The notes under the pieces were generated by a model. That model worked only from the letters and a program-made list of their open reading frames with translations, had not been told where the DNA came from and ran no database searches. Positions 1 through 8,173 of a stretch of DNA of 64,000 nucleotides are shown here, one piece after another. The translations under genes were made by a program, and so were the position numbers. Location: assembly GCA_003164035.1 (NCBI GenBank), contig PLRS01000019.1:1-64000 (forward strand), given 5' to 3'. Each line of letters begins with the position of its first letter. Position 1 is the stretch's first letter. The DNA comes from Bryobacterales bacterium (GTDB lineage Bacteria; Acidobacteriota; Terriglobia; Bryobacterales; Bryobacteraceae).

Positions 1-72
1 TAGCGCTAACGGGAATCGAACCCGTATTTAAGCCTTGAGAGGGCTCCGTCCTAACCGTTAGACGATAGCGCC
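1..72 (-). tRNA. tRNA-Glu (anticodon CTC)
   Basis: Read on the minus strand, the 72 bases fold into a cloverleaf. The acceptor arm GGCGCTA pairs with TAGCGCT, with a G-U pair at 1/72. The D-arm has GTC/GAC stems, the anticodon stem is GAGCC/GGCTT with loop CTCTCAA, and the T-arm loop is TTCGATT. Anticodon positions 34-36 read CTC, which decodes GAG (Glu). The discriminator base is A at position 1. A CCA end, if encoded, lies outside the window. Confidence 0.95.
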
Positions 73-386
73 GCATGGGGCAGATGTCTCTTCAATACTA
101 CCAGAAACCCCGTCGCCCAGTCCTGTGTCTCAGACAAGATGAGCCCGGAAAAGGGTCCGGGCATTCTTGCGGGCCGGCAGATCCGATTCGGAGGTTTGGC
201 ACAACACTTCGATATCACGGTACCGGCATCGGCCAGTACAAAGCCGCCTATTGAAATCGTCGCGGCCCTCGAAGATCTTCACCCTGGCAGCGCGGATGAA
301 CCCGCGATTCCTGTGTCGGCGTTCATCGCTGTACATCGGCGGCTGCGGCGTGATCGGAGCCCCGCAACCAACGCCTTCGTGATCCG
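73..386. other. No supported gene
   Basis: About 310 bases lie between the tRNA and the end of the amidase gene. Short reading frames cross it on both strands, but none has a recognisable domain, a convincing ribosome binding site, or independence from the amidase coding frame. I see nothing I can name here. Confidence 0.5.
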
Positions 387-1886
387 CTACGCAATGTTGG
401 GAGCATGCTTGCCAAAGCCGGTCGCCTGTTCGAAGGCGTGGGCGATCTGCAAAACGCTGAAGTCCTGGTTGTTGCGGCCGACTATCTGGAGGCCAACCGG
501 CAGTCCTTCAGGCGTGAAGCCCGCCGGGACCGAAGCCGCGGGATTGCCCGTCGCCGAGATATACCAGCAGGACTTCATCCAGTCGATGTAGGTATCGAAC
601 TTTACGCCGGCGATCCGGCTGGGATATGGCGTGTCGACGTCGAACGGCGGCAACTGGGTGGTGGGCAGAACGAAGTACTCGTACTTTTCGAGGAATGCCT
701 GGAAGCGCCGCCAGAGCTGAGCGTGGGCGGTCTCGGCGCGCGCCACGTCGACGCCGGTCAGGCGCAACCCTTCCTCGATTTCGCCCTTCAGTGTGTCCTT
801 AAACGCGTCCGGGTGCTCGCGCAGCAGCGCGCCGTGGCTGTTCGCCGAATTCCATGCACGCAGCACGCGAAACGCGATTTCGGCGGGAGCGAAGTCCGGC
901 TCCGCTTGCTCGACGATGCAGCCCAGAGCTTCAAATGTCCGGCGATGCCCGTCCACAATGGTGCGCACCCTGGGGTCGAAGGGCACGCCGCCGAGGTTCC
1001 GGAACCAGGCCACGCGTACATCTTTGAACCCGCGGTCGAGCGGGCGCGCGAAGCGTTCTCCGGGTTCGTGGATGGAAAGCGGCGCGCGGGAATCGGGTCC
1101 AGCGATGGTGCTGAGCACGAGGGCGAGGTCGGCCACCGAACGCCCCAGGCATCCGGAGGTGCCGAGGGTGAACCAGCCGAACGCGGCTTTGGGGTCCGGC
1201 ACGCGGCCGATGGAAGGGCGGAAACCAACCACGTTGCAGAAAGCGGCCGGATTGCGGAGGGAGCCGCCGGTATCGGAGCCATCGGCCACCGGCACGAGTC
1301 CACAAGCCAGGGCAACGGCTGCGCCCCCCGAAGATCCGCCGCAGGTCTTGGTCAGGTCGTAGGGGTTGCGAGTGGCCGCGAAGACGGTGTTGAAGGTCTG
1401 AGATCCGGCGCCGAATTCCGGCGTATTGGTCTTGCCGATCGAGATCGCGCCGGCGCGGCGGAGCCGTTCGACGATCAGATCGTCCTCGGTGGGGACGTTG
1501 TTCTTATAGAGCGGCGATCCAAAAGTGGTGCGAATACCGCGGGTTTGTATCAGGTCTTTGTGCGCGACCGGCAACCCGTGCAGCGGCCCGAGCTTCTCTT
1601 TGTGGGCCTGCTTCTCATCGGCCTTCGCGGCGGCGTCGGCGGCCATTTCCGGCACCAGAGTCACGATGGCATTGACTTTCGGATTTACCCGCCCGATCTG
1701 TGTCAGATGGGCTGCCAGGGCCTCGCGAGCCGACAGCTTTCTCGCGCGGATCAGCCGTGCCATCTCCACGGTGCTGGTCAAACAGAGAGAGGAAGCGCGG
1801 GGCTCGCCGTCCAGAGCGTTCGGGAACAGAGGCGCGGCAGCCGGCCCCAGCGGGGCTTCACGGCGGGTGGGGCGGTTCTCGCTCAT
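387..1886 (-). CDS. Amidase signature family amidase
   Basis: A 499-residue amidase of the amidase-signature family, which hydrolyses carboxylic amides with a Ser-cisSer-Lys triad. The visible triad is Lys110 (AHKDL), the cis-Ser in the GGSSGG loop (185/186) and nucleophile Ser209 in GSDTGGSLRNPA. The length fits the family. I chose the ATG at 1886 (MSENRP); a GTG at 1919 would add 11 residues, and neither start has a strong ribosome site. It lies 69 bp downstream of the decarboxylase-like gene on the same strand and may be the last gene of that run. The substrate cannot be told from sequence; GatA is unlikely because GatB and GatC are not nearby. Confidence 0.9.
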   Translation of the reverse strand: MSENRPTRREAPLGPAAAPLFPNALDGEPRASSLCLTSTVEMARLIRARKLSAREALAAHLTQIGRVNPKVNAIVTLVPEMAADAAAKADEKQAHKEKLGPLHGLPVAHKDLIQTRGIRTTFGSPLYKNNVPTEDDLIVERLRRAGAISIGKTNTPEFGAGSQTFNTVFAATRNPYDLTKTCGGSSGGAAVALACGLVPVADGSDTGGSLRNPAAFCNVVGFRPSIGRVPDPKAAFGWFTLGTSGCLGRSVADLALVLSTIAGPDSRAPLSIHEPGERFARPLDRGFKDVRVAWFRNLGGVPFDPRVRTIVDGHRRTFEALGCIVEQAEPDFAPAEIAFRVLRAWNSANSHGALLREHPDAFKDTLKGEIEEGLRLTGVDVARAETAHAQLWRRFQAFLEKYEYFVLPTTQLPPFDVDTPYPSRIAGVKFDTYIDWMKSCWYISATGNPAASVPAGFTPEGLPVGLQIVGRNNQDFSVLQIAHAFEQATGFGKHAPNIA

Positions 1887-1955
1887 GGGTGCGAGTCTAT
1901 CACGCCATAAAGCGGCCACTCTTCCGGCTACGGCGCCGCTATTACGGAACGGCCC

Positions 1956-2675
1956 TTAGCGGGAAGACCGGTGTTCCGTCCTGGCTATGTCGCCATAGGC
2001 GTGGATGCGCTCGCAGACCAGGCGGAGCTTGTCTTCCAGGTTGCCGGAGGCGGTTTTGAAGGAATCGGCATCGATGGTGAGAGGCGCACCCAGGACAACC
2101 AGCGGAGCGCCGTATTCGGGTGTGCGAACGGCCTGCTCGACCGAAAGGCCGCCGACCGCCTGAACGGGCACCTGGACGGCGGCAACCACCTCGCGCAGTT
2201 GATCGAGCGGGCTGGGGTAAGGCTTCCCGGAAGCGGCCAGACCGCGGCGTTGATCGTAGCCGATATGATGGACTACGAAGTCGCAACCGAAATTTTCCAG
2301 CCTGCGAGCCGCCGCGACCATATCTTCGGCGGCGAGGTTGTCCCCCATGACGCCGACGCCCAGGTCCTTGCCCGCCCGCACCACCATCTTGATCGTTTCC
2401 GGGTGGGCGCGCTCCATGACGACGACATGGGTGGCGCCGGCCTTGGCCATCATTTCAGCCTCCAGCCAGCCTCCGTCCATGGTCTTCAGGTCGGCGACGA
2501 TAGGGACATTTGGGAATTCGGCGCGCAGGGCGCGGACGCCATTCATGCCTTCGGCAATGATGAAGGGCGTTCCCGCTTCCAGCCAATCGACACCGCAGCG
2601 GATGGCAAGCCGCGCGGTTTCGAGCGCTTCAGGAATGGAAGTGAGATCGAGTGAGATTTGGACGATGGTTTTCAT
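1956..2675 (-). CDS. KGPDC/HPS-like (OMPDC superfamily) decarboxylase or aldolase
   Basis: A 239-residue (beta/alpha)8 protein of the orotidine-monophosphate-decarboxylase suprafamily, in the branch holding 3-keto-L-gulonate-6-phosphate decarboxylase and 3-hexulose-6-phosphate synthase. The diagnostic D-x-K-x-x-D is present as ADLKTMD (Asp62, Lys64, Asp67), with Glu33 in WLEAGTP as the expected Mg2+ ligand. Late strands carry a phosphate-binding type motif (AVGGLS). It sits 5 bp downstream of a TIM-barrel sugar isomerase. That adjacency recalls UlaD/UlaE of ascorbate catabolism, but no kinase or PTS is in view, so decarboxylase versus synthase activity is undecided. Confidence 0.8.
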   Translation of the reverse strand: MKTIVQISLDLTSIPEALETARLAIRCGVDWLEAGTPFIIAEGMNGVRALRAEFPNVPIVADLKTMDGGWLEAEMMAKAGATHVVVMERAHPETIKMVVRAGKDLGVGVMGDNLAAEDMVAAARRLENFGCDFVVHHIGYDQRRGLAASGKPYPSPLDQLREVVAAVQVPVQAVGGLSVEQAVRTPEYGAPLVVLGAPLTIDADSFKTASGNLEDKLRLVCERIHAYGDIARTEHRSSR

Positions 2676-2680
2676 GACGA

Positions 2681-3565
2681 TTACCCGGGAAAGTGAAGGT
2701 CGATCTTGGTTTTCAGAAAACGGACCGATTCGCGTAAGTCTTCCATGCCGTTCATCCCGTCTTCGATGGAAATCCAGGAATTGAATCCGACCTGGTTAAG
2801 AGTGGAGAAAATCGCGTCGTAGTCGTTCATTCCTTTTCCCACGACGCCATGGGAGAGACGGCTGGCGTAGCCGACCGAGTCTTCCTCCTTGCGTAAGTCC
2901 TCGATAGTGCCGGTTTTGAGATAGCGGTCGCTGGCGTGCATCGAGACGACCCGGTGTTTCACGCGATCGAGGAGAACCAGCGGATCCTCGCCGGCCAGAA
3001 TCGTGTTGGAGGGGTCGTAGTTGACTCCGAACCAGGGTGAGTCGATCCGGTCGACGATCTCGACGAAGACATCCATCTTTTGCGCGAACTCGGGATACTG
3101 CCAGTAGTTGTCCTTGTAATGGTTCTCCATGTTCAGGACGACGCCGTGCTTTTCGGCGAATGGCAGAAGACTCTTAATGACCCGGACGACCTGCGCCACG
3201 CCCGCCTCGCGCGTCACCTCGGGGCGCCGCTGGCCGGAGAGCACGCGGCAAAACCGGCCACCGAAAAACGCGGTGATCGCGATCATCCGTTTTTCCCGCT
3301 CGACCTCGGCTTCGAGCAGGCCCGGATCGGGCTGAGTGAAATCCGGTGAGCAGCAGAGCATCGGCATTTCGAGGCCATGCTTCTCCAGGGCTGCCTTGGC
3401 TTTATACAGGAAAGTGTCGTTCTCTTCCAGAAAGCCCGAGTAGAATTCGAGTCCGTCCACGCCGAGGGTGGCGGCCAGCTCGATCCATTCGAAAAGCGTC
3501 ATCGTGCGATCGACGCAAAGCTGGTCCATGAAGCATTTCGGGAAGGCGGCTAGTTTCGGTTTCAT
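2681..3565 (-). CDS. Sugar phosphate isomerase/epimerase, xylose-isomerase-like TIM barrel
   Basis: A 294-residue protein of the AP-endonuclease-2/xylose-isomerase-like barrel family, which isomerises or epimerises sugars using a divalent metal. Candidate metal ligands lie in NMENHYKDN, VNYDPSN, SMHASDRY and the C-terminal SIEDGMNG. It has no signal peptide, so it is cytoplasmic. Its ATG overlaps the stop of the upstream SDR gene by 4 bp, so the two are probably translationally coupled, and the next gene follows after 5 bp. Pairing with a KGPDC-like enzyme suggests a pentulose- or hexulose-phosphate epimerase. Substrate is inferred only. Confidence 0.85.
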   Translation of the reverse strand: MKPKLAAFPKCFMDQLCVDRTMTLFEWIELAATLGVDGLEFYSGFLEENDTFLYKAKAALEKHGLEMPMLCCSPDFTQPDPGLLEAEVEREKRMIAITAFFGGRFCRVLSGQRRPEVTREAGVAQVVRVIKSLLPFAEKHGVVLNMENHYKDNYWQYPEFAQKMDVFVEIVDRIDSPWFGVNYDPSNTILAGEDPLVLLDRVKHRVVSMHASDRYLKTGTIEDLRKEEDSVGYASRLSHGVVGKGMNDYDAIFSTLNQVGFNSWISIEDGMNGMEDLRESVRFLKTKIDLHFPG

Positions 3566-4347
3566 ATGTGCTTTGCCGGATTGCGGCCGATGACCGGATA
3601 TTGCGAGAGATCGAATATCGCCCCATTGACCAGCGGCGCCTCGTCGGAAAGAAAGTAGACGGCGGCCCAGGCAATATCTTCCGGCGATAAGAGCCGGCCC
3701 GAGGGCGCGTAAACTTTGGGGAGCATGGTGGGCCAGCCTTCGGGCAGTCCCTCGGTTTTCTTCAACTCATATTCGTTGGGAGTGAGTGTCCAGCCGGGAT
3801 TGATTTGATTGACGCGCAGACCCTCGGGGCCGTAAGCGTCGGCCAGGTTGCGCGTGAGGGTGGTGAGGCCGCCCTTGCTGATGGAATAGGCGAGCTGGTT
3901 GTTTTCGCCGCAGTAGGCGTTGATCGACCCGATGTTGAGCACGCGTCCGCCGCCCTGCTTGCGAAAATGGGGCAGCGCGGCCTGGATCAGTAGAAATGGC
4001 GCACGCAGGTTGATGGCGATGGTGCGGTCGAAGGCTTCGAGGCCGGTGGTGTCGAGGTTGCCGCGGCGGGTGGTGGCGGCGTTGTTGACGAGTCCGTCGA
4101 GACGTCCGTAGTGCGCCACGGTTTCGGCGATCAGCCGCGCGGGCACGGCCGGATCTTCGAGAAGACCTACCATGGCAATGGCTTCGCCGCCCTCCCGCTG
4201 AATTTCGCCGGCGACCTTTTCGGCGTCCGGCAGCGCCATGCCGTGGATGGCCACGCGCGCGCCTTCGCGGACAAACAGCCGCGCCATGCCCTCACCGATG
4301 CCGGTGGTCGAGCCGGTCACCAAAATAACTTTGTTGTTCAGGCGCAT
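3562..4347 (-). CDS. SDR family NAD(P)-dependent oxidoreductase
   Basis: A 261-residue classical short-chain dehydrogenase. The Rossmann motif TGSTTGIG is at residues 11-18, NNAA at 88-91, and the catalytic Ser141-Tyr154-Lys158 set lies in NIGSIN and YSISK. Length and motif order are standard. It overlaps the start of the isomerase gene (ATGA) and lies 17 bp after the zinc dehydrogenase, so it belongs to the same transcript. It probably oxidises a sugar or sugar-acid hydroxyl; the exact substrate cannot be read from sequence. Confidence 0.9.
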   Translation of the reverse strand: MRLNNKVILVTGSTTGIGEGMARLFVREGARVAIHGMALPDAEKVAGEIQREGGEAIAMVGLLEDPAVPARLIAETVAHYGRLDGLVNNAATTRRGNLDTTGLEAFDRTIAINLRAPFLLIQAALPHFRKQGGGRVLNIGSINAYCGENNQLAYSISKGGLTTLTRNLADAYGPEGLRVNQINPGWTLTPNEYELKKTEGLPEGWPTMLPKVYAPSGRLLSPEDIAWAAVYFLSDEAPLVNGAIFDLSQYPVIGRNPAKHI

Positions 4348-4364
4348 ATCAAACGCACCAAGAG

Positions 4365-5399
4365 TCAGGGCTTGAGGACTGCCTTGACGATCCGGCCGCT
4401 ATGCATTTCTTCAAACGCTTCATGCCATTCGTCGAGAGATGAAATCCGGTTCAGAACCGGATCGATATCGATCTTACCGCTAGCCAGCAGAGAAATGACT
4501 TTCTCCCAAATGGGCCAGTTATGCGAGTAACTGCCCTGCAGCGTGACTGCCTTTTGCACGAGCTGGTCGAGCGAAAAATTGAGCGGTTGCGGCCCCCATC
4601 CTACCTTAGTGATTTGTCCGGCGGGGCGGACGATATCGAGCGCCATTTTGAGCGAAGCGGAAACGCCCGCGGCGTCGATCACCAGGTCCAGGCCATAGCC
4701 ATCGCCAAAATTCCGAACCCAGTCCTGGACATTTTCGTTCTGCCCGCCCAGAGTCGTCTCGGCCCCGATCTTCCGGGCCACTTCGAGGCGCCGGGCGTCG
4801 GCCGGGATGCCGACAACCACTAGATGCCCCGCTCCCGCCAGTTTGGCCATGAGGGCACAGAGCAGGCCGATTGGTCCGGGTCCGATCACGGCCACCGAGT
4901 CGCCGGGACGGATGCGCGAGTTGACGCAAACCGCGTTGTAAGCTACCGAACACGGCTCTGTAAGAGCCGCCTTCTCGAAGGCCAGCGAATCGGGCAGGCG
5001 GTGCAGGCAGCGCGCCGGCACGCGGACAAACGACGCCATTGCCCCGTTGACTCCATAGCCGAATCCGGCTCGCTTCGGTTCGAGATTGTAAAGGCCGCGC
5101 CGGATGAAGGCCGAATCGGCGGGAAGCACGGCCGCCGTCTCGCTTACCACGCGGTCGCCTTCCTCAAAGCCCCTCACGCGGCTGCCGGTTTTCGCGACGA
5201 CGCCGGCGAACTCGTGGCCGAGCACGACCGGAAAATTCACCGGCCAGCTCTGGGTGCCGTAATACTGGTGCAGATCGCTGCCGCAGACGGCCACCGCCTG
5301 CACGGAAAATAGAACGTCCTCCTCGCCGATTTCGGGGACAGGCAATTCCCGCAGTTCGACTGAGTGGGCGTCTTTGGCGTAATTGACAAGACCAATCAT
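4365..5399 (-). CDS. Zinc-type medium-chain dehydrogenase lacking the structural-zinc cysteines
   Basis: A 344-residue MDR-family polyol/alcohol dehydrogenase, related to sorbitol and threonine dehydrogenases. Catalytic-zinc ligands are present: Cys39 (VCGSDLH), His62-Glu63 (GHEF) and Glu148 (TEPCSVA). The nucleotide-binding motif is VIGPGPIG at 171-178. The lobe at about residues 88-110, which in most relatives holds four cysteines for a structural zinc, has none. It is the first gene of the minus-strand catabolic run, with about 260 bp of repeat-containing spacer upstream. It probably feeds an oxidised sugar to the SDR and isomerase. Confidence 0.88.
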   Translation of the reverse strand: MIGLVNYAKDAHSVELRELPVPEIGEEDVLFSVQAVAVCGSDLHQYYGTQSWPVNFPVVLGHEFAGVVAKTGSRVRGFEEGDRVVSETAAVLPADSAFIRRGLYNLEPKRAGFGYGVNGAMASFVRVPARCLHRLPDSLAFEKAALTEPCSVAYNAVCVNSRIRPGDSVAVIGPGPIGLLCALMAKLAGAGHLVVVGIPADARRLEVARKIGAETTLGGQNENVQDWVRNFGDGYGLDLVIDAAGVSASLKMALDIVRPAGQITKVGWGPQPLNFSLDQLVQKAVTLQGSYSHNWPIWEKVISLLASGKIDIDPVLNRISSLDEWHEAFEEMHSGRIVKAVLKP

Positions 5400-5511
5400 G
5401 AAGTCCGCTCCCGGTAACCTAACGATGTGAAATCAACCAGACCCGGATTTCCGATTGGGCTCCCGGCCACAGGCGATTATAACTCCCGGACGCGGTGAGG
5501 TACTGCACCGC

Positions 5512-5585
5512 GGGCAGGCGGAACCGCCTGCCCCACCATTGAAAACAATGCACCTGCTTTGGTGGCGCAGGCGGTTCCGCCTGCG
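5512..5585. repeat. Inverted pair of palindromic repeats
   Basis: Two 18-bp near-palindromes, gcaggcgg-aa-ccgcctgc at 5514-5531 and its reverse complement at 5567-5584, lie in inverted orientation. The symmetry extends outward to about 25 bp on each side. The spacer contains a smaller cattg/caatg hairpin. A further stretch at 5610-5624 (gagggagcggttgc) matches the inner arm of the larger repeats at 25.3 and 28.4 kb. It lies between two minus-strand genes and could act as a transcript hairpin as well as a dispersed repeat. Confidence 0.7.
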
Positions 5586-5661
5586 ATTTGTGATTTTTTC
5601 ACAACTCCTGAGGGAGCGGTTGCCGGCGGTGTGACCGTAATTGCGAAGCCGGGTACTCAGT

Positions 5662-6846
5662 TTAAACGGGGTATGTCTCGGGATGGTGCGGCGTCACCCA
5701 ACCCAGGTTGAATGGCAGCTCCGTCATGGGGCCGCGCCATTGCAACTCGCGGTCGATATCGGTGTGCATGCGGTAGGGTTTCTTCACTTCGGCGACTGTC
5801 GCGCCGACGACATCGATCTTGCTTTCGTCGAACTGGCCCAGTCCGAGCGCGCCGCAGTACTTCACGTAGCCCAGCCATTCCGGGTCGACGCCCATGCATT
5901 CGGCGCCAATGCGGTCGGCGGCGACGAAATCGGCCGAAGCAATGGCCAGCCGCGAGGCTACCGGGGTTCCCGATCCGGGACCGTTTCCTTCCATTCCCTC
6001 ATAGCCGTCGATCACCGACGCGCCCCAGCTCGGCGCCAGGCGCTGCGCCGTCAGCATCATATTGTAATGGGTCTGGCGGAGGCCGACGTGGAACTTGCGT
6101 TTCTCGTTCCAAGCGGGAGTTTCCTTAGGCGCCTGGTGCAGCGGCGCGCCCAACACCATGTTCTTGATCGACAACGTGACGATGGCGGTGTTGTGGGTCT
6201 TCAACATGGCCGAGGAAATCACGAAGGCCTCCGGGTCCAGCAAACGCGCCGCCAGGCGCATCGGGACGATATGGAGGTCCTTGTCGAGCACCGCAATCCG
6301 CTCGAACTTGGCTTCGGCGTTCAGATCGATCAGTTGTACCTGTTTCTTCTTGTACTCCGCGGGCAGAGCGGTGAACTTGAAGTTTTCAAAGGCGCGCATG
6401 GTATCGCCAGCCGACGATTCGGCGACGACGACCGGCCCCTTGAAACGCTCGGACAGATAATCCAGAATTCCGCGAACGGCGTCTACGTGGTTCGCCGCCA
6501 ACTGGTTCTCGGTGCTGACGAAGTTCGGCTTAATGACTACGTACCTGCGGGTTTTCAGCTTCGGCTGAAGGTCCTTATCGACGGCCATCAAGGCGTTATA
6601 CACGTTCTTGCGGCGGTCGTCTCCATGGGTTAGCGCCACTGTTGATTTCCGGTCCAGGCCGGGGAACGGCTCGGGGTTGCCACCCCAGGACCATCCTGCC
6701 GGTCCGCGACCGGGCCTGGGTCCAGCCGGCGCTGCCGGCGCCTGGCCCGTGGTTTGCCCTGACTGGGCCGAGAGAACGCGGCTGCGCAACAACGCCGCGG
6801 CTCCAGCCAGTTGAAACAGACTCCTGCGTGGAAAACCTTTGTCCAT
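5662..6846 (-). CDS. Tat-exported DUF362 domain protein
   Basis: A 394-residue protein. The N-terminus PRRSLFQLAGAAALL is a Tat-type signal. A Pro/Gly-rich linker (about residues 30-55) follows, then a DUF362 domain with KPNFVST, HVDAVRGIL, LKTHNTAIVTLS and GYEGMEGNGP. DUF362 proteins are often iron-sulfur associated, but I see no ferredoxin cysteines here. GGAGG lies 9 bases before the ATG. It is transcribed divergently from the ferredoxin-tailed aldo/keto reductase, across an inverted repeat, so the two may be co-regulated. The biochemical role of DUF362 is not established. Confidence 0.85.
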   Translation of the reverse strand: MDKGFPRRSLFQLAGAAALLRSRVLSAQSGQTTGQAPAAPAGPRPGRGPAGWSWGGNPEPFPGLDRKSTVALTHGDDRRKNVYNALMAVDKDLQPKLKTRRYVVIKPNFVSTENQLAANHVDAVRGILDYLSERFKGPVVVAESSAGDTMRAFENFKFTALPAEYKKKQVQLIDLNAEAKFERIAVLDKDLHIVPMRLAARLLDPEAFVISSAMLKTHNTAIVTLSIKNMVLGAPLHQAPKETPAWNEKRKFHVGLRQTHYNMMLTAQRLAPSWGASVIDGYEGMEGNGPGSGTPVASRLAIASADFVAADRIGAECMGVDPEWLGYVKYCGALGLGQFDESKIDVVGATVAEVKKPYRMHTDIDRELQWRGPMTELPFNLGWVTPHHPETYPV

Positions 6847-6880
6847 AACGTTTTACCTCCCACTTACAGCCTTTTCCCTC

Positions 6881-6910
6881 GGACCTCGGGAAAATATACC
6901 GACGAGGTCC
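6881..6910. promoter_or_regulatory. Inverted repeat in divergent promoter region (candidate operator)
   Basis: A perfect 8-bp inverted repeat, ggacctcg (6881-6888) and cgaggtcc (6903-6910), flanks an AT-rich core (aaaatata). It lies in the 117-bp spacer between the divergent DUF362 and aldo/keto reductase genes. Position and symmetry suit a dimeric repressor site; no regulator gene is adjacent. Confidence 0.35.
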
Positions 6911-6963
6911 TTAACCCGGGAATACAATGAGATGTTAGCATCCTTTTCTCTTTGGAGGTACTC

Positions 6964-8115
6964 ATGAGCAACGCCCCGTCTCGCCGTAATTTTCTGGTGG
7001 CTGGCTTAACCTTACCAGCCGTAGCGTCGGCATCCCGTTCCGCGGATTCCCGGCCAGCGCAACCGCAATCGTCCGCGCCGTCGTCATCCGGCGCGCCGCT
7101 GCAATATAGGACTTTGGGAAAGACCGGTTTACGGGTCGCGACCGTGGGCTACGGCTGCATGATCACCTCCGACCCGACCGTGATTACCAGGGCCGTGGAC
7201 ATGGGTATCAATTACTTCGATACCTCCCGTAACTACCAGGGCGGCCAGAACGAGCGCATGGTGGGAGCGGCGCTGGGAGCTAAGAGGAAGGATATCTTCC
7301 TGGCCAGCAAGTGCGATACTCACACGCCAGACGGCATTCTGGCGGAGCTCGACACCAGCCTGAAGGAACTCTCCACCGACCACTTGGACGTATGGCATCT
7401 TCACGGTTACGACGACCCGGCCAAGATTACCGATGAGCTGGTCGCGGCGCAGCGCAAAGCCAAGCAACAGGGCAAGATCCGTTGCGTGGGGATGAGCACG
7501 CACAACCTGCCGGCGGTGGTGGACCGGGTGATCGAAGCCGGAATCGAAGTGGTGCAGATGCAATACAACTTCGCCTCGGATAAGAGTTACGGCCCGGCGA
7601 TCGAGAAGCTGCACCAGGCTGGCATAGGCGTGATCGCCATGAAGGTAATGGCCAAAGCCGGACGCCGCGGTGCGCCGCAGCCGCAACGGCCGGCTGGCTT
7701 TGCTCCGGCGGCACTCAAGTGGGCGATCAACAACCCCTCCATCGCCACCACCGTTCCCAGCATGACGGATATCGACCAGCTCGAGCAGAATTTCAAAGCG
7801 ATGTCCGAGCGCTTCAACGACGCCGACGCCAAGGTTTTGTCGGCCCGCCTGGAAGAAATCGGACCGTACTTCTGCCGCATGTGCGGCAAGTGCAGCGGCG
7901 AGTGTCCAAAAGGCCTGCCAGTGGCCGACATGGTGCGCTTCGTGATGTACGCGGACGGATACGGCCAGTTCCCATTGGGACGGGAGAACTTCCAACGCAT
8001 GTCCGCCCAGCACCAGAATGTCCGTTGCAGCGATTGCGCGTCCTGCGCGGTCCATTGCCCGAACGGGGTGCGTGTAGCGGCGCAGTTGAGCCGGGCCCAG
8101 GAGCTGTTTGCCTGA
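6964..8115 (+). CDS. Tat-exported aldo/keto reductase with C-terminal 2x[4Fe-4S] ferredoxin domain
   Basis: A 383-residue protein. The start is the ATG at 6964, with GGAGG 5 bases upstream; an in-frame TTG at 6952 would remove that site. SRRNFLVAGL is a Tat signal. The AKR barrel follows, with the Asp-Tyr-Lys-His tetrad in YFDTSRNY, ASKCD and HLHGYDD. The C-terminal about 90 residues hold two C-x2-C-x2-C-x3-CP motifs, CRMCGKCSGECP and CSDCASCAVHCP, typical of two 4Fe-4S clusters. Such fusions may use ferredoxin-type electron transfer instead of NADPH alone. Divergent from the DUF362 gene. Confidence 0.92.
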   Translation: MSNAPSRRNFLVAGLTLPAVASASRSADSRPAQPQSSAPSSSGAPLQYRTLGKTGLRVATVGYGCMITSDPTVITRAVDMGINYFDTSRNYQGGQNERMVGAALGAKRKDIFLASKCDTHTPDGILAELDTSLKELSTDHLDVWHLHGYDDPAKITDELVAAQRKAKQQGKIRCVGMSTHNLPAVVDRVIEAGIEVVQMQYNFASDKSYGPAIEKLHQAGIGVIAMKVMAKAGRRGAPQPQRPAGFAPAALKWAINNPSIATTVPSMTDIDQLEQNFKAMSERFNDADAKVLSARLEEIGPYFCRMCGKCSGECPKGLPVADMVRFVMYADGYGQFPLGRENFQRMSAQHQNVRCSDCASCAVHCPNGVRVAAQLSRAQELFA

Positions 8116-8125
8116 TGAACGTGAT

Positions 8126-8157
8126 GGGGCAGACCACAAAGAACGATGGTCTGCCCC
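8126..8157. terminator. Bidirectional hairpin between convergent genes
   Basis: An 11-bp perfect stem, ggggcagacca/tggtctgcccc, with a 10-base loop lies in the 58-bp space between the convergent aldo/keto reductase and GH3 genes. No long T-tract follows, so its strength as an intrinsic terminator is uncertain. Confidence 0.6.
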
Positions 8158-8173
8158 TGTCACACGCGTGACA

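Noticed and set aside
387-1886. GatA subunit of tRNA amidotransferase
   Set aside because: It has amidase-signature residues but no gatB or gatC nearby and sits in a catabolic context; a general amidase is more likely.
405-1910. A 501-codon plus-strand open frame opposite the amidase
   Set aside because: Antisense shadow of the amidase gene, which has clear catalytic motifs; the plus frame has none.
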